Source: Acanthochromis polyacanthus (lineage: Eukaryota > Chordata > Actinopteri > Pomacentridae). Taken from it: a stretch of DNA of 64,000 nt. The DNA lies in NCBI RefSeq assembly GCF_021347895.1, contig NC_067124.1, forward strand, positions 1,432,130 to 1,496,129, read 5' to 3'. The position numbers were made by a program, and so were the translations under genes. Shown piece after piece: positions 27,385 through 39,480 of this stretch (its first letter is position 1; every line of letters starts with the position of its first letter). A model generated the notes under the pieces. That model was not told where the DNA came from, made no database searches, and saw nothing but the letters and a program-made list of their open reading frames with translations.

Positions 27385-28521
27385 CTGGTTAATAGAGCAG
27401 AGGCATTAATGACAAACATGTAGTACTAGAAGTGTACAGAGCTTCCTGTGGGGCAAGCTACAAAACACTGGATCCTACATTTCCCATGAGGCAATGCGGT
27501 GTCTTCTTCACTAGACCCTGCCTTCCCGCTAAAAGAATAATTTGATATTTTCTGAAAACTCACATTTATGTGTGAAATCTGTGAAATGGCCATTTAATCT
27601 AATTTCTAAGGAGTGATGACTTTATTTAGAGCAGTTGTGGTACATTTTTTGCTCTTGTTAGGACTCCTTGAGGTCCTCCATCTGCTGAACTTCACACCAC
27701 CAACATTTGCAGCAGGAGTCGTAACTCCTTTGACATCCTTTCCCCCCTCCTTATGGAAGTCATGGGTGAAAAAAACTGAGAAAACCCACAGAGGAAATGG
27801 GACACGAGCTGTTCAGAGAAATCTGATTCAACTTTGTTTTCTGAAGAAAAAAGACAAGGACAAACAGCTGAATTTGAAATCAATCAAAAACCGTCTCTGT
27901 CCATGGGAGCGACATTCAGACTCCAGTTACGATTTGATCTTGGCTCAAGTTTTTCAGTGAGTGTTGACGTCTCAGAGTTGTGAGGAATCCCGAGCCGGCA
28001 GCTTACAGCGGGGGTTTTAGTGATACAGTATTTACAAGGCACGAGGAAGTGGGAGCGCTGCAACAGACGGCACCGTACACTGCGCTTTCAATTATTTCTC
28101 ACAGCATTCATGAAAATAGAAGCACAGCGGGGAGTACAGTATGAACGACAAAACTATAAAAAGACATGGAGTGAAAAGAGAACTCCCAAGCTAAAATAAA
28201 TGGTGTTGTATGCTGCTGCTGGTGAAGAGCTGAGAATAGTGCATGTCTGAGGAAAAAGTGTGTTGGAGTGTAGGCAGGGTGAGCAGTGATGGAGCAAAAT
28301 GGGTGCATAAATAATTGGAGGGAGGGTGACGTTTGGATTTGATGGCATCTTATAAATATATTTGGAGAGTGAAGGGGGTCTGATGATGTCTGCAGTCTGT
28401 CTTATGCAAGAACCACTCGTTCAGTTTTAAGCAGCAAGTAAGAAGGATTCACGAAAACTTATGGAAACTTGAATTTTAGCATGTTAGCATGCTAACTTTT
28501 GCTAATGAAACACAAAACATA
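27385..28521 (-). other. Intron of convertase-like gene
   Basis: No coding or mobile-element signal recognised. The 115-residue plus-strand frame at 27613-27960 lacks any domain or splice support. Confidence 0.35.
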
Positions 28522-28888
28522 CACTACCGTTCAAAAGTTTGGGGTCATCCAAACAATTTCATGTTTTCCATGAAAACTCCCACTTTTATCCATGTGCTAA
28601 CATAACTGAACAAGGGTTTTCTAATCATCAATGAGCCTTTCAACACCATTAGCTAACACAATGTAGCATTAGAACACAGGAGTGATGGTTGCTGGAAATG
28701 TTCCTCTGTACCCCTATGGAGATATTCCATTAAAAATCAGCTGTTTACAGCTACAATAGTCATTTAGCACATTAACTATGTCTACACTGGATTTATCATT
28801 TCTTTAATGTGATCTTCACTGAAAAAAAACTGCTTTCCTTTAAAAAATAAGGACATTTCTAAGTGACCCCAGACTTTTGAAGGTGAGT
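28522..28888 (+). mobile_element. Tc1/mariner MITE, copy 1
   Basis: Starts CACTACCGTTCAAAAGTTTG (28522) after TA and ends in GTGACCCCAGACTTTTGAAG, the inverted terminal sequence. About 367 bp, no transposase. A second copy in the opposite orientation is at 31592-31957. The two share long identical stretches, for example CCATGTGCTAACATAACTG in this copy and its complement in the other. Confidence 0.85.
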
Positions 28889-29492
28889 TTGACAGGAATG
28901 TCATTAGTTTTGTAGATATTTCTTCATCAGCAACTGTAAGTCTCGGTGGCTTTGGTAATTTTCTATTCAAATATAACATAAATTTGCACAAATGTCACTT
29001 GGTTATCTGTACAAAATTTCCTTGTAATCCATCTGTTGGCTGTTGACATATTTCTGTCTGGATCAAAGCAGTGAAATGACCTGAACCACACTGACATTAG
29101 CATTTCCAGAGCCATGCTGCTAGCGTGGCTAAAAATAAAATACAACTTCATGAAAAGTCATTATTCTCTTTGTTGCATCAGTGTTTTTTTTTTGGCTTAT
29201 ACTGTACAGGCACATTATAGTGCGGAATTAATGGATAATATTCTCTATTTACTTACAGGATAAAACAAAACAAAACTGCCTGATCATTAGATTACTTGGT
29301 TTTTAGTGGTGTCACTGAGTTCCCAGTCTTCAGCGCTTAACTTGCTGAGCTTAGTGGGTGTTATTATTAGCCACAGGGAAGGACCACAACTACAAAAAAA
29401 TAAACCACAAGTGGTAATAAACCAGAAAAAAACATCCCTCAGATCAAAAGCTTCACATTGGTAAATTTAGCATATATTCAAGCAGTGGAATG

Positions 29493-29523
<31 letters not shown>

Positions 29524-30896
29524 ATGCACGCACACACACACACACACACACCTACACTATATCCTTTTTGCCCTCTAACTCATCAACAGAAACAGATGAC
29601 AACCAGCTTTTCCTGGAGCTGATCTCTCTCCTCCCTCAGATGAGAAAGTGTTGGTGAAAGAGAGAGGGAGAGGCTCACAGACAGAGATGTTTGTTTCCCA
29701 GCCCTTCCACCGTCTCTGTGGGACGACCCTCCCCATCCACCCACCAACCAGCCCCCCCTCCAACCTAATGGATCAAACAAAGGACATCATTTGTAGGCCA
29801 AGTCTTTTTCTGAGCGTCTCTCTCCTCGGCTCTGCATACCAATCCAATACAGCCCAAGGAAAAAAAGCCATGCTGTGGTACATGTGTGTGTGTGTGTGTA
29901 TATGTGTGTCTGGGCCGGGGGTTGGAAGGTCTGTTTGCCTCTCCGCCAAGCATCGATTTATCCTTTTCTCCAATTTATTTCTCCTCCTTGCCTCTGCAAT
30001 CCATTCAGATCTGCCTCTAGGGGAGGAACTTGGGGTAAAGACGTTGTCAGACCTCGTCGTTGCCTCCTAACACCGGCTCAAAACTCATCTACAGGCCCGG
30101 GGACCGTGTACCACTGCAAGGACACGTCGGGCAGCGACATGCACACAAACAGCTACCTGTCGACCAGCGGCACACTTTTGTCAGAGCTGTAATTGGCCTG
30201 ATAATGCAGCATAAAGGACGGAGACAGGAGACTACGGTGATTGTGAGAGGATAATGCAAAGTCTGAAAGAGAATTCTATTTATTTCAGTTCAAACGCTGA
30301 GCTGAGAGATGATGAAGTGGACCACAGAATGTCCTCTTATTTCCAAGGGGTGTCATACTCCCACCTTTTTTGCTCCTGCAGTTACAAATGTTGAAAAAGC
30401 CAGAATGCTATTTAATTGTTTTTTATAATCAGGCCTAGACTCGGTGTAACAGCAGATATGATCAGAATGACAATATCTCAAGTCCCGATTCAACCGTCTG
30501 ATCCCTATCTCTGTCAGTATGATTCTGACATTTTCAGATGTTATTACTGAGACTCAAGGATTTGTATCCTAAATCCTCGACAGTGACGAAAGCGCTGAAC
30601 AGAAATGCTGCATGTGCACAAATCCCACTGTTGTATCCTCACGCACGCACGCGTACACAAACACACACACAAACACAGACGTACAGTATGGCAGAGACCT
30701 GTGAGCCATTCTTCAGTGTCACAGTGAGCGACGCCTGGCACATCCTTACACCTGAAGTTGATCAATGCAGATATGTCCAGGGGGAAATTGAAATCCATAG
30801 GAAATTAGGCAGCGCAAGTGATTTATTGGAATAGTAAATCACAGTGTGTGTGAAGTGTGAGATGTGTGTGCTCCAGCTCCGTGTACTCTACTGTAC
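28889..30896 (-). other. Intron of convertase-like gene with CA array
   Basis: Contains an interrupted CA/CG-A array (29491-29552) and pyrimidine/purine-biased DNA. The plus-strand frames at 29648-30254 show no recognisable domain. Confidence 0.4.
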
Positions 30897-31066
30897 CTTG
30901 TGTCTGGCTGGAACGGTGATATCAGCAGCTCTCACTTTCCTGTCTCTCTCCATTTGGTAGATCCACTGAATCAGGTCCAGAGGGGGATAACGGTCCCTCT
31001 GGTACAACACTCTGTGAGGAACAGGGTGCTGGGAACCCATGTACACAATGCTCTGCAGGGGTCCCT
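30897..31066 (-). CDS. Proprotein convertase-like gene, first tail exon (57 residues)
   Basis: An exon between a strong acceptor (CTTTTTTGTTTCAG) and donor GTACAG. It opens with AG, completing a Glu codon started by the exon at 36537, and ends in phase 0. It encodes GPLQSIVYMGSQHPVPHRVL, then YQRDRYPPLDLIQWIYQMER and DRKVRAADITVPARHK. It follows directly on the end of the P domain. Convertases normally continue here with a Ser/Thr-rich, amphipathic or Cys-rich segment; this peptide has no cysteine and no match to those. The clustered basic residues (QRDR, ERDRKVR) could be cleavage or binding sites, which is inference. It is flanked by the two inverted MITE copies. Confidence 0.7.
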
Positions 31067-31591
31067 CTGAAACAAAAAAGAAAAGCAGGAAAGTACGGTT
31101 AGAGCACTGTAAGGCAGGGTATGCCTGACCAGCGATGAGTCTATCCAAACGTCAAATACATTTCTAACAAATATTTAGAATGTAGGATAAAACTGGCCGT
31201 GGCGCTCTAAATGCACCACATGGGTCAAGGAAAGGAATGAAAATATAAAATTAAAGAATAAAAACAAACTATTTGTTTTTGACTTCATTGAAATCTTTGG
31301 TTCTGTTAGTATGAACCATGTTTTACTACTTTATACATCACCTAAAGTTGAATTGAAACCCTGTTTTTGATCCGATCTATAACTTTCATTTTTTCAGCAG
31401 TAGCTGTGCAATGTATTTACTCTGCAGTTTATTCTATAAATGGCAGTTTAGAGCAGAATTCTTCTTTTTTGTGTGAATTTCAAAATTTCCACAAGTGACT
31501 TACAATAGAAAGATGCAGCGTGTTTTAATGCTGATCTCACTGACATTATTCTAAATCTTAACTTAGATTATGCATTTTTCTCCTAGACATA
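31067..31591 (-). other. Intron of convertase-like gene
   Basis: AT-rich intron between this exon and the second MITE copy; nothing else seen. Confidence 0.4.
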
Positions 31592-31957
31592 CACTACCGT
31601 TCAACAGTTTGAGGTCACTAAGAAATGTTGTTATTTTAGAAAGAAAAGCAGATTTTTCATTGAAGATAACGTTAAATGAATGATAAATCCAGTGCAGACA
31701 TAGTTAATGTGGTAAATGACTATTGTAGCTGTAAACAGCTGATTTTTAATGGAATATCTCCATAGGGGTACAGAGGAACATTTCCAGCAACCATCACTCC
31801 TGTGTTCTAATGCTACATTGTGTTAGCTAATGGTGTTGAAAGGCTCATTGATGATTAGAAAACCCTTGTTCAGTTATGTTAGCACATGGATAAAAGTGGG
31901 AGTTTTACTGGAAAACATGGAATTATCTGGATGACCCCAAACTTTTGAACAGTAATG
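31592..31957 (-). mobile_element. Tc1/mariner MITE, copy 2 (inverted relative to copy 1)
   Basis: Starts CACTACCGTTCAACAGTTTG and ends CCCCAAACTTTTGAACAGTAATG followed by TA. The body is the reverse complement of 28522-28888, so the pair forms a ~365-bp inverted repeat around a 2.7-kb loop containing an exon. Confidence 0.85.
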
Positions 31958-32685
31958 TATTTAGCAAAAAGAAACAACTACACAGAGAAACATTCTATAA
32001 AAATAACTTGGAGCAGGACATGCCACTGTTCCTTCTCTGCATGTACGAAGTGTAAAGTGTGTGAGACTGTAAAAAAAAAAAAAAAAAAAGCTTCACAAAA
32101 GTAATCTTATGTTTTATCTCTAAATTCTTTTTTGGAAAGCAGCACCAAAATGCCAATTTATAGGGTGTTTCTCAACTTTCTGTGCTTGAAAAAGAAATGC
32201 GATCCTTTAAAGGGTGGAGCTACAAGGCGAGCACACTTACAGTACAACACCGAAATGAAGAATATATATCCCACACTGAGCAGAGGTACGAGTGTCTTAA
32301 AGGAGATTGAATTCATGCATGAATGTTCAAATGAATCCAGGAGGCTTTTCTTGAGAATAAAACAGTGGTGTGCAGTGTGAATCCCGACTCAAGAATCACT
32401 GCCCCTCAAACACACACTCCCTCACCCCTTCCCTTGCTGTTTCTGCTGTTTTTTCCCTCCTTTTTCCAGGTACACCGCTTGTGTTCTTCTAGCTTGTTTT
32501 TGTCCTGCTTTAATTGCTTTTTTTTTTTTTTTGCAGAGAAGAAGAAAAGACAACAACAAGGCAGCGAGGGCTGCAGCTAATGGAGAGGCTGTAATTGTGA
32601 ATGGAGGCATTCATCTGGAGACGTCGTCCGTGAATTGCGCTGCACAATACCCAGCGCCGGGCTGCTCAGATCACCAACCAGTCAC

Positions 32686-32688
<3 letters not shown>
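31958..32688 (-). other. Intron with poly(A) and poly(T) runs
   Basis: A run of 19 A residues at 32071-32089 and a T run at 32519-32532. No clear retroelement body was identified next to them. Confidence 0.4.

Positions 32689-32775
<87 letters not shown>
32689..32775. repeat. (CA)n microsatellite
   Basis: About 42 CA units, followed at 32850-32945 by a purine-rich GGA/GAG tract. Confidence 0.97.
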
Positions 32776-32776
<1 letters not shown>

Positions 32777-33699
32777 AACCCTCAGATCACTGGTGCTCAG
32801 AGGAGGAACGTAATCACACCTCCGCAGAGAGAAAGACACCGAGGAGGGGAGGAGAGAAGGAGGAGAGGAGCTGGAGGGGAGGATGGGAAGAAGAGAGGAG
32901 AAATTATACAAGGAGAGAGGAGGAGAGGAAGGGGAGGAGGAGGAAACGGAATGGTGAAATTGATGTTTCCTACCATTTGATTTGGGCCATGGAGCCCAGG
33001 AGGCAGATCAGATAGAGCTACATGCACACATCACCCATAACACACACATACACACTGAAAGATACAAGCACACACTCACACACGGACACCTATACATGAA
33101 AGTAGGCCTGTATGCGCATACATTTAAGATTATAAATCCTTATAAACATTCAGTATATAACTTGTAGGAGCTCAGAGAACCATCTCATGATCCTCCTGCT
33201 TCCTTATGCTTGAAACAGTCAAACTCACATCACACACACACTTCCACACATTCCCTCTCCAAACATACAGCATTAAGTCAAAACACACAGAAACACAGCT
33301 AAAAGAGACACAACAAAGCCGACGGTATAGAAAACCCCCCCTCAAACTCTCATCTTGGCGAGGCGAGACGAGGCACCTGTCAGCTCGGCGGCTCCTGCTA
33401 CTACAGAGAAACATCAGGAAACAACAACTCAATTAAACACACCATCCCTGTTCAATTACTGCCACATAATCACAGCAATTTACCTTCACTGGCTGCACAG
33501 CCACCAAACAAACACACACTGGGGCAAACACAGTTACAGAGGCAGAAAAACACCCACACGGACAAGGCTGGATCACAAAGACAACCAGGCTGGAGCTGTG
33601 GCTTCATCCTACATATCATGAGTGTAAACCTCACTGTGAGCTTTGTGCACGGTAAATGGCATAAAACCAACATGGAGGACGTTAGCAAAGAGCCGTTTT
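32776..33699 (-). other. Intron, simple-sequence rich
   Basis: GA-rich tract then CACACA-interspersed sequence. No gene. Confidence 0.4.
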
Positions 33700-34130
33700 A
33701 GTGAGTTGTTTACTTACTGTATCTCTAAAGAATAACTGCATTGCCAAACATTACATGACATCATAAATATCTGATTTTGTGCAGCAAATGCAGCCGGGTA
33801 CATTCAAGGCTAAACGCTGTGTGCAAGTACAAACTTATTCGCTTTACGAAATAGTCTGTGACCAAGTCTGCTAATTAAATTGCAAATGAAAAGGGAATTA
33901 AATGAATCTGGGAATATCTTGCACCTTCTTGATAAGCAGGAAGATCAGAGAGCTCAGAATCATCAATCAGTTGCCATTATATCCCATTCCAGCATAAAAT
34001 CTTTCTCTTACAATAGCAACCACATTTTATTTGTTTGCTCCTGATATTATTATCCACTGAATGGCAAAAATATTTGTAATTTTATCTTGCCCAGAAATCA
34101 GTTTAATCTCAATTAAGACAGCATATACTG
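33700..34130. promoter_or_regulatory. Candidate conserved non-coding element in intron
   Basis: Non-repetitive block with CTGCTAATTAAATTGCAAATG, GGGAATTAAATGAATCTGGG and ATCTCAATTAAGACAGC, set between repeat-dense segments. If conserved it could be a distal pou3f2 enhancer lodged in the neighbouring gene. Inference only. Confidence 0.3.
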
Positions 34131-34819
34131 AGCTGCCAGTTTATGTGCTTAGCCAAAATAAATGCAGTCTACGACAGCAGTCCTGCAATAAATCCTGTTT
34201 TTATGAAAGTTATGATATTGAATTTTTGTTTACATCTTGATGGCTGTAGCTTATGGTGCAGAGTGCAGAAGTGTTGTTTTAGACTGCATCACTTCACGCT
34301 TTGTGTGCCAATTAACCTTCTAACAGTGCTCCTTTTTCTACTCCAATGAAGTAAAGAGGTAATAAGGGGTACAGGGGTCAGAAAAAATTGTGTATATTAT
34401 TTGCCTGGCAATTTCTACTCCCACTGGGGTTTAAATGTGGTCTATATATAAACACAGCTGAACTGGAATCAGACAGAAATCATTTAAATACTGGATATCT
34501 ACGAGCCACAATAAAACAGCCTTCACGGAAGCTTCAGAGTTAAACAGACAAAAATTCGGACTAAATGCTAAAATGCACACATGAGCAGACCCAGTAACAT
34601 CAGTGAACCTGCAGAGTTCTTCAATAAATGACCGAAACAACATTTACCAATATGTGACCCCCCAAAAAACAGAAAAAGATCTGGCTACTGGACAATTGCA
34701 TATGTTCTTGTACACTCTTAATTGGGTATGGATGTTTTGTTATAGTTTGTACGCTCTTAATGTTCCAGCATACAGAATCGTTTATAGCAGTTAAATGCTT
34801 TCATATTTCCTGTTTAAAC

Positions 34820-34960
34820 ATGGTAATGCTGTGGTGTCCAAACCTGAGTATATAAGGACATGTTTCCCAGGTTGGTGTGGAAGAACTGGCCTGCACAGAG
34901 TCCTGACCTCAGCCCCATCCAAAAATGCTTCGGATGAGCTGGAAAGATGATTATGAAACT
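34820..34960 (+). pseudogene. Tc1-like transposase fragment
   Basis: Plus-strand translation from 34875 reads VWKNWPAQSPDLSPI before a stop. This is the signature that precedes the catalytic Glu in Tc1 transposases (WP-QSPDLNPIE). Only this fragment remains; the element is dead. Confidence 0.75.
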
Positions 34961-35380
34961 ACAACCAGCTTAACTTATCATAAGGCCTGAAAACAGGAGC
35001 AAGCAGCTGACAAAGCATGAGCGCCTCTGACGGTAGATAATTAACACATTATGGGCTTTAATACATACAAAGGTGGCCTGCCCTTGCTTTCAGTTTTTTA
35101 AGCTAAGCTAAGCTAAGCTAACAGCCTGCTGGCTTTGGCTTCATATTTAGCCTATGAAGACTAAAATAATTTCTCTCACATACATATTAGAAACATCATA
35201 ATCTCCAAACAGCATTCAAATGCATTCTGCATGCAGCATAATAGGAGCTTGTAAGGAAATTATAATCACAAAGTCATGACTGTGGGTGATGCTTGGAGCA
35301 CAGTGAGGCACAGTGCTACAGAATAATGTCACTGGGGATAAGACTGAGGAATACCAACACTGTAAGAACCTGTGACTGAG

Positions 35381-35381
<1 letters not shown>
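34961..35381 (-). other. Intron with AAGCT pentamer repeat
   Basis: Five near-perfect (AGCTA)n units at 35098-35122; otherwise nothing recognised. Confidence 0.5.

Positions 35382-35445
<64 letters not shown>
35382..35445. repeat. (GT)n microsatellite
   Basis: About 32 GT units. Confidence 0.97.
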
Positions 35446-35446
<1 letters not shown>

Positions 35447-36536
35447 ACAGCAGATTGACTAACAGCTTGAACTTGGGTTAGATCCAGGAGCATGGGGAGG
35501 GATACATGGATGGATGGAGAGAGAGGGAGAGGAGGAGGGGGAAAGCCATTGATTTCTCAACAGAGAGATCAGCATCTTGACAGAAAGAGACGAGAGAGCA
35601 ACAGAGCAAGACACACACATCGACACACTCAGAGAGAGAGAGAGAGGGGGGGGGGGGTCCCACTGTGGCCCTCAGGTGAAATTCCATGACTTTTCCATCA
35701 CAGGTTTCCATCACTGAGCAGGAGTACTTTCATGCCCTAAAAACATTCCTCCATCCCCTCTTACACTGTCATTTCCACTCAAGTTTGGCTAAAAAAATGA
35801 TTCAATACAAAGAAAAACTAAACATATAAAATAAAGCCAAAATTCCCTGACTTTAACAGCACATCTGGTCCAATCCCTGACTTTCTATCAAACGTTCATG
35901 ATGTTCCAGGACCTCCATGACCGCTGGGAACTCCTGTTGACAGAGATCAACAGGAAAGTCTGGTTCAACGTCTCTCTCCCAGCATGCATCGGTGATTCTA
36001 ACAACCCCGAAACCCCCGACAGGGACAGGGAGGACGGTGCTGCGGCTTTGTGGCGGTGTGGCTAACGAGGTGTGTGTGTGTGCAGCGTTTGTGTGCACCG
36101 GGGGAGCTGACACACAACGTGGAGGAGGGAGGTGGGACTGAGGAGGTGCAGCCAGGGGTCACACTGTAATTACACATCACAGTCCCTGTGGTCAGTCCAC
36201 TGTCTCTTTCTGCCTACTGTGGCTCAGCCGTAGAGGCAGCGATGGCAGGTGGTGGTAGGAGCCGAGTTTGAGGAAGTTTCCACATAGCACTTGTGGAAAA
36301 GTTGGAGTAATAAGGATAGCATATTTTAAATTTCTCTTCGAATTTCTGTCGTTAAATTAGTTTGTTTATTTCTCTCTAGTCTGCTCTTTAATTAACTTGT
36401 GCATCGATTAATTTGCCACTTGGTATTTTGAGGTACGCTCAGTGCATACATCACTCCCCTACGGTAACCCTGACGCCACGCTCACCTCAGTTTGCATGAG
36501 TTCAAAGTACTGAGACAAGTTGACACGTTCACATAC
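35446..36536 (-). other. Intron of convertase-like gene
   Basis: GA-rich stretch and a G run at 35646-35657; no exon or mobile element recognised. Confidence 0.4.
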
Positions 36537-36660
36537 CATGTGTGGACCTGTGTGGGTGGTAGGTGCCATAGAGGATGAGTGTAACACTGAGCAACGCTCC
36601 TGCTGCCTCCTCTTCACTTGGCCTCGTACAGCTCCTCACTGTGCCTTTGTGGTCAGTCAC
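36537..36660 (-). CDS. Proprotein convertase-like gene, end of P domain
   Basis: An exon from acceptor TGTATTTATCTCCAG to donor GTATGT, entered in phase 0 and leaving one base. It encodes VTDHKGTVRSCTRPSEEEAA, then GALLSVTLILYGTYHPHRSTH. The motif L-VTLILYGT matches the last beta strand of convertase P domains (typically W-L-LYGT). Its distance from the WTLQ at the end of the previous exon is also normal for that fold. An extra Cys (RSCTR) is not usual at this position. The intron before it is about 16 kb. Confidence 0.8.
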
Positions 36661-37640
36661 CTGGAGATAAATACAGCAGCAAAGACATAATTTTACAAAC
36701 AAAAAAGATTTATGGTAAAGGAATGAGCTAATATTAAAGATAAGTAAATAAAACAGGAATGACAGATGGCTGATGAGATGCTATTTCAATGATGAACAGT
36801 GTTATTTAGTGTTATTTCAAGTTGTTCACTAAATTATCCTGTTGCATCCTTTCCATCAGAACAAAATGCTGTTTCTTGAGGACGCCTTAAGAGCTCTTTC
36901 AAACTTTAAATAAACTCTTAGGTAACAGCGATGTGTCAACAAACACAGCAGTGATTTGAAACTATAATATCAACTAATTTTACTGGAAACATACAGCTTG
37001 TTAATTTCAATTGAATTCATTGTAAAAGTTCTGCTTTGTACATTCCCATCACTTTAGAACTTAGAAACATAAATTCCACGGACTTAAATTGTTATGTTTC
37101 ATAAATGTAAACTTAAGATTTCTATAAATCTACTGAGGTCAAAATTGGACTAGTACAGTACCAGACAGTTTCCAGGATGAACAGATAAGAAAGTAAAACT
37201 GTCCAGACAGTGATATATTTTGTAGTTTCACAACACATACAATATTGAGATTTTATGTTTGTCTCACACACCTGAAGATAACTCATGATTGTATCTGAAC
37301 ATAATCATGAAAAACTGCTCACTGTTTACTGGATTAGAGACACCATGCAATTTCCAAAACTTTGAAAAACAGAAGACACCCTGAAAGACTCGTTGCACAA
37401 TTTCAGTCAGACCTGGACCCCCTTTTCAGAATATTTCAGAATAAACAACAGCTTACAAGTCCCACTGAGTAGAGAAGAATAATAGCAAAGTAGAAGACGG
37501 ATGATGACCCCTGCCTCTGCCATTTATTTATTCATCTTTTTGTTATTTATTTATTTAATTATTTACTAGTGTGTTGGTTTGCTTCTCCTTATTTTTCTTA
37601 ATAATTGTTTCTTTGTTACTATCTCATCACGACACATATG
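36661..37640 (-). other. Intron of convertase-like gene
   Basis: AT-rich; (TTTA)n-like tract near 37520-37565. Nothing else supported. Confidence 0.35.
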
Positions 37641-37842
37641 CACTACCGTTCAGTGATTTTTATTTATTTGTATTTCTCTCCACATTGTAGATTAATACTA
37701 AAGATTAACACTTTTTTGTTTACCGCATAATTCCATATGTATTCTTTTATAATTTTGATGTCTTCAGAATTAATCTACAATGTAGAAAATAATTAAATAA
37801 AAAGCATTGAATGAGAAGGTGTGACCAAAGTTTTGACTGAAG
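37641..37842 (+). mobile_element. Short Tc1-type MITE relic
   Basis: Left end GCACTACCGTTCAGTGATTT and right end GTGTGACCAAAGTTTTGACTG resemble the Tc1 terminal sequence (CACTACCGTTCAAAAGTTTG). The middle is AT-rich and contains an inverted ACATTGTAGATTAAT / ATTAATCTACAATGT pair (37683-37697 and 37769-37785). It belongs to a different subfamily from the pair at 28.5/31.6 kb. Confidence 0.65.
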
Positions 37843-38589
37843 GGAGGGCTGGGGCAGGATGGGGTAAGGAGGGCATAAAAGGCGAAGGACAACCTTATAT
37901 GCTGTGACCAAAATACTGCAGCAGCTGTTCTGTGTTTTTGTATTTTCCTACCTGCAATGTGTGCTGCAAACAAAGTGTATTATAGTGAAGTTAAAGGAAA
38001 ACTCAGTAAAAACTGCTCACCATGATGGTTAAAGGTAAACTCAGCCTGGCATGTTTATTTAAACAACTGAGCTTAGATTATCCAGTTCAATGAAGTTATC
38101 TTAGCCATCTTACATTTTATAAACAAATAAGATGAAGTAAAATAATTAAAGTAATGATGGTAAAATGTCTCATGGCAAAGCTAGGTGCTGCTACTTTTTT
38201 GTAAAAGCTCCTCTGAATAGCAGCTTTCTCATTTTTGGAAAGAGAAATCCACAGAACTCCATTTTAACCTCAACAGGAAACAGATTTTAGTTTAGTTCTC
38301 AACCTTCTGAACACCAACCAGCTTTCAGGCTTTCGTTTTACTTCTGTCACGTTTTTAATCACTGTAGGCTCATTTTTCACTGCAGTATAAAGTCCTGCAC
38401 AACAACTGATAGTAGCAGAGAGAAATCAAAAATGTGTCGTGTGCAAAAAATATCATTTAAACCGTTTTGTGTAAAACTGAAAATAGATTTCTACAAACTA
38501 ATGTCAATTAAGTGCAAATATAAAATGTAAATTAAGCAATTCCATAAATATTCATTTTATTTTAAAGTTTGAAATTCAACTCAGAAGTC
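37843..38589 (-). other. Intron of convertase-like gene
   Basis: No supported feature. Confidence 0.35.
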
Positions 38590-39480
38590 ACACAATTAGT
38601 GAAATGAAGATCATTGGAGGGAATCTGTCTCAAGTGACTGAAGTATATAACACACGTTTTTATGAAGGGTCCAGCTGCTGGCGAAACAGTACACCTGGTT
38701 ATAACTAAACCTGCCTATGGAGGAGGCCATCCTCCAAAACCTAGTCACCACTAGTGAGGGAGACCGACAAGACGTCTATGACTGGTGTAAGAATCAGCCA
38801 CTGAGATAGCAGAGACAGCGCATGAACTGTTGCCTGTTCTTCACCAGTCAAAGCTTAAAGTAGAATGGCAAACAGAAAGTCACTGTTAAAAAAGCTCACA
38901 TTAAGTCTGGACATGTGAGGGATTCTGAAGTCAACTGAAAGAAAGTTCTTTGGTCTGATGAGAACAGAACTGAGTTTTTTCAAAGATTCGAGGATGTTTA
39001 TTGTCAAAGCATTTCTGCAATGAAACTTTGTTGGCACTTCCAAAAACAAAGACAACATAGGACAACCAAACAACGAACAGCTGTACAAAAAGTAATAAAC
39101 ATATATATATATACAAGTAAATAGAACAGTATTTTAAAAAGTATAATAGTGGAATGAGGTGTAACGTCTGGTTTTGGCCCTCAGACTAGAAGCTAAACAC
39201 TGCACACCATCACAAACACACCATGCCAACTGTAAAGCACGGTGGTGGCAGCATCAGGACGTGGGAATGCTTGTTGACAGCAGGCCCTGGTAGACTGGTA
39301 AAGGAAGAGGGTAAAATGCATGCAGCGAATCCTGGAGAGACACCGAGCAGTCTGTAGGATAAATGTGACTTTGGAGATTTGTTTTCCAGCTAGACAGTGA
39401 CCCAAAACATGCAAACTACATAGAAATGGTTTAAAGACAACGAGGACAGACGTCCTGGAGTGGCTAAGTCTTCAGATAAC
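38590..39480 (+). pseudogene. Tc1-like transposase pseudogene with nested insertion
   Basis: Plus-strand fragments of a Tc1 transposase appear in order. They are WSDENRTEFF (from about 38951, the second catalytic Asp region), MPTVKHGGGSI (from about 39223) and FQLDSDPKHA (from about 39385). Frames are broken. Between the first and second fragments, about 38990-39163 is foreign sequence (GAGGATGTTTATTGTCAAAG and onward), probably a later retroelement insertion that split the transposase. Confidence 0.8.

Noticed and set aside
29875..30254. Plus-strand frame ending with SGSDMHTNSYLSTSGTLLSEL-like sequence
   Set aside because: Somewhat protein-like, but begins in a GT repeat, overlaps another open frame, has no recognisable family and no partner exon.
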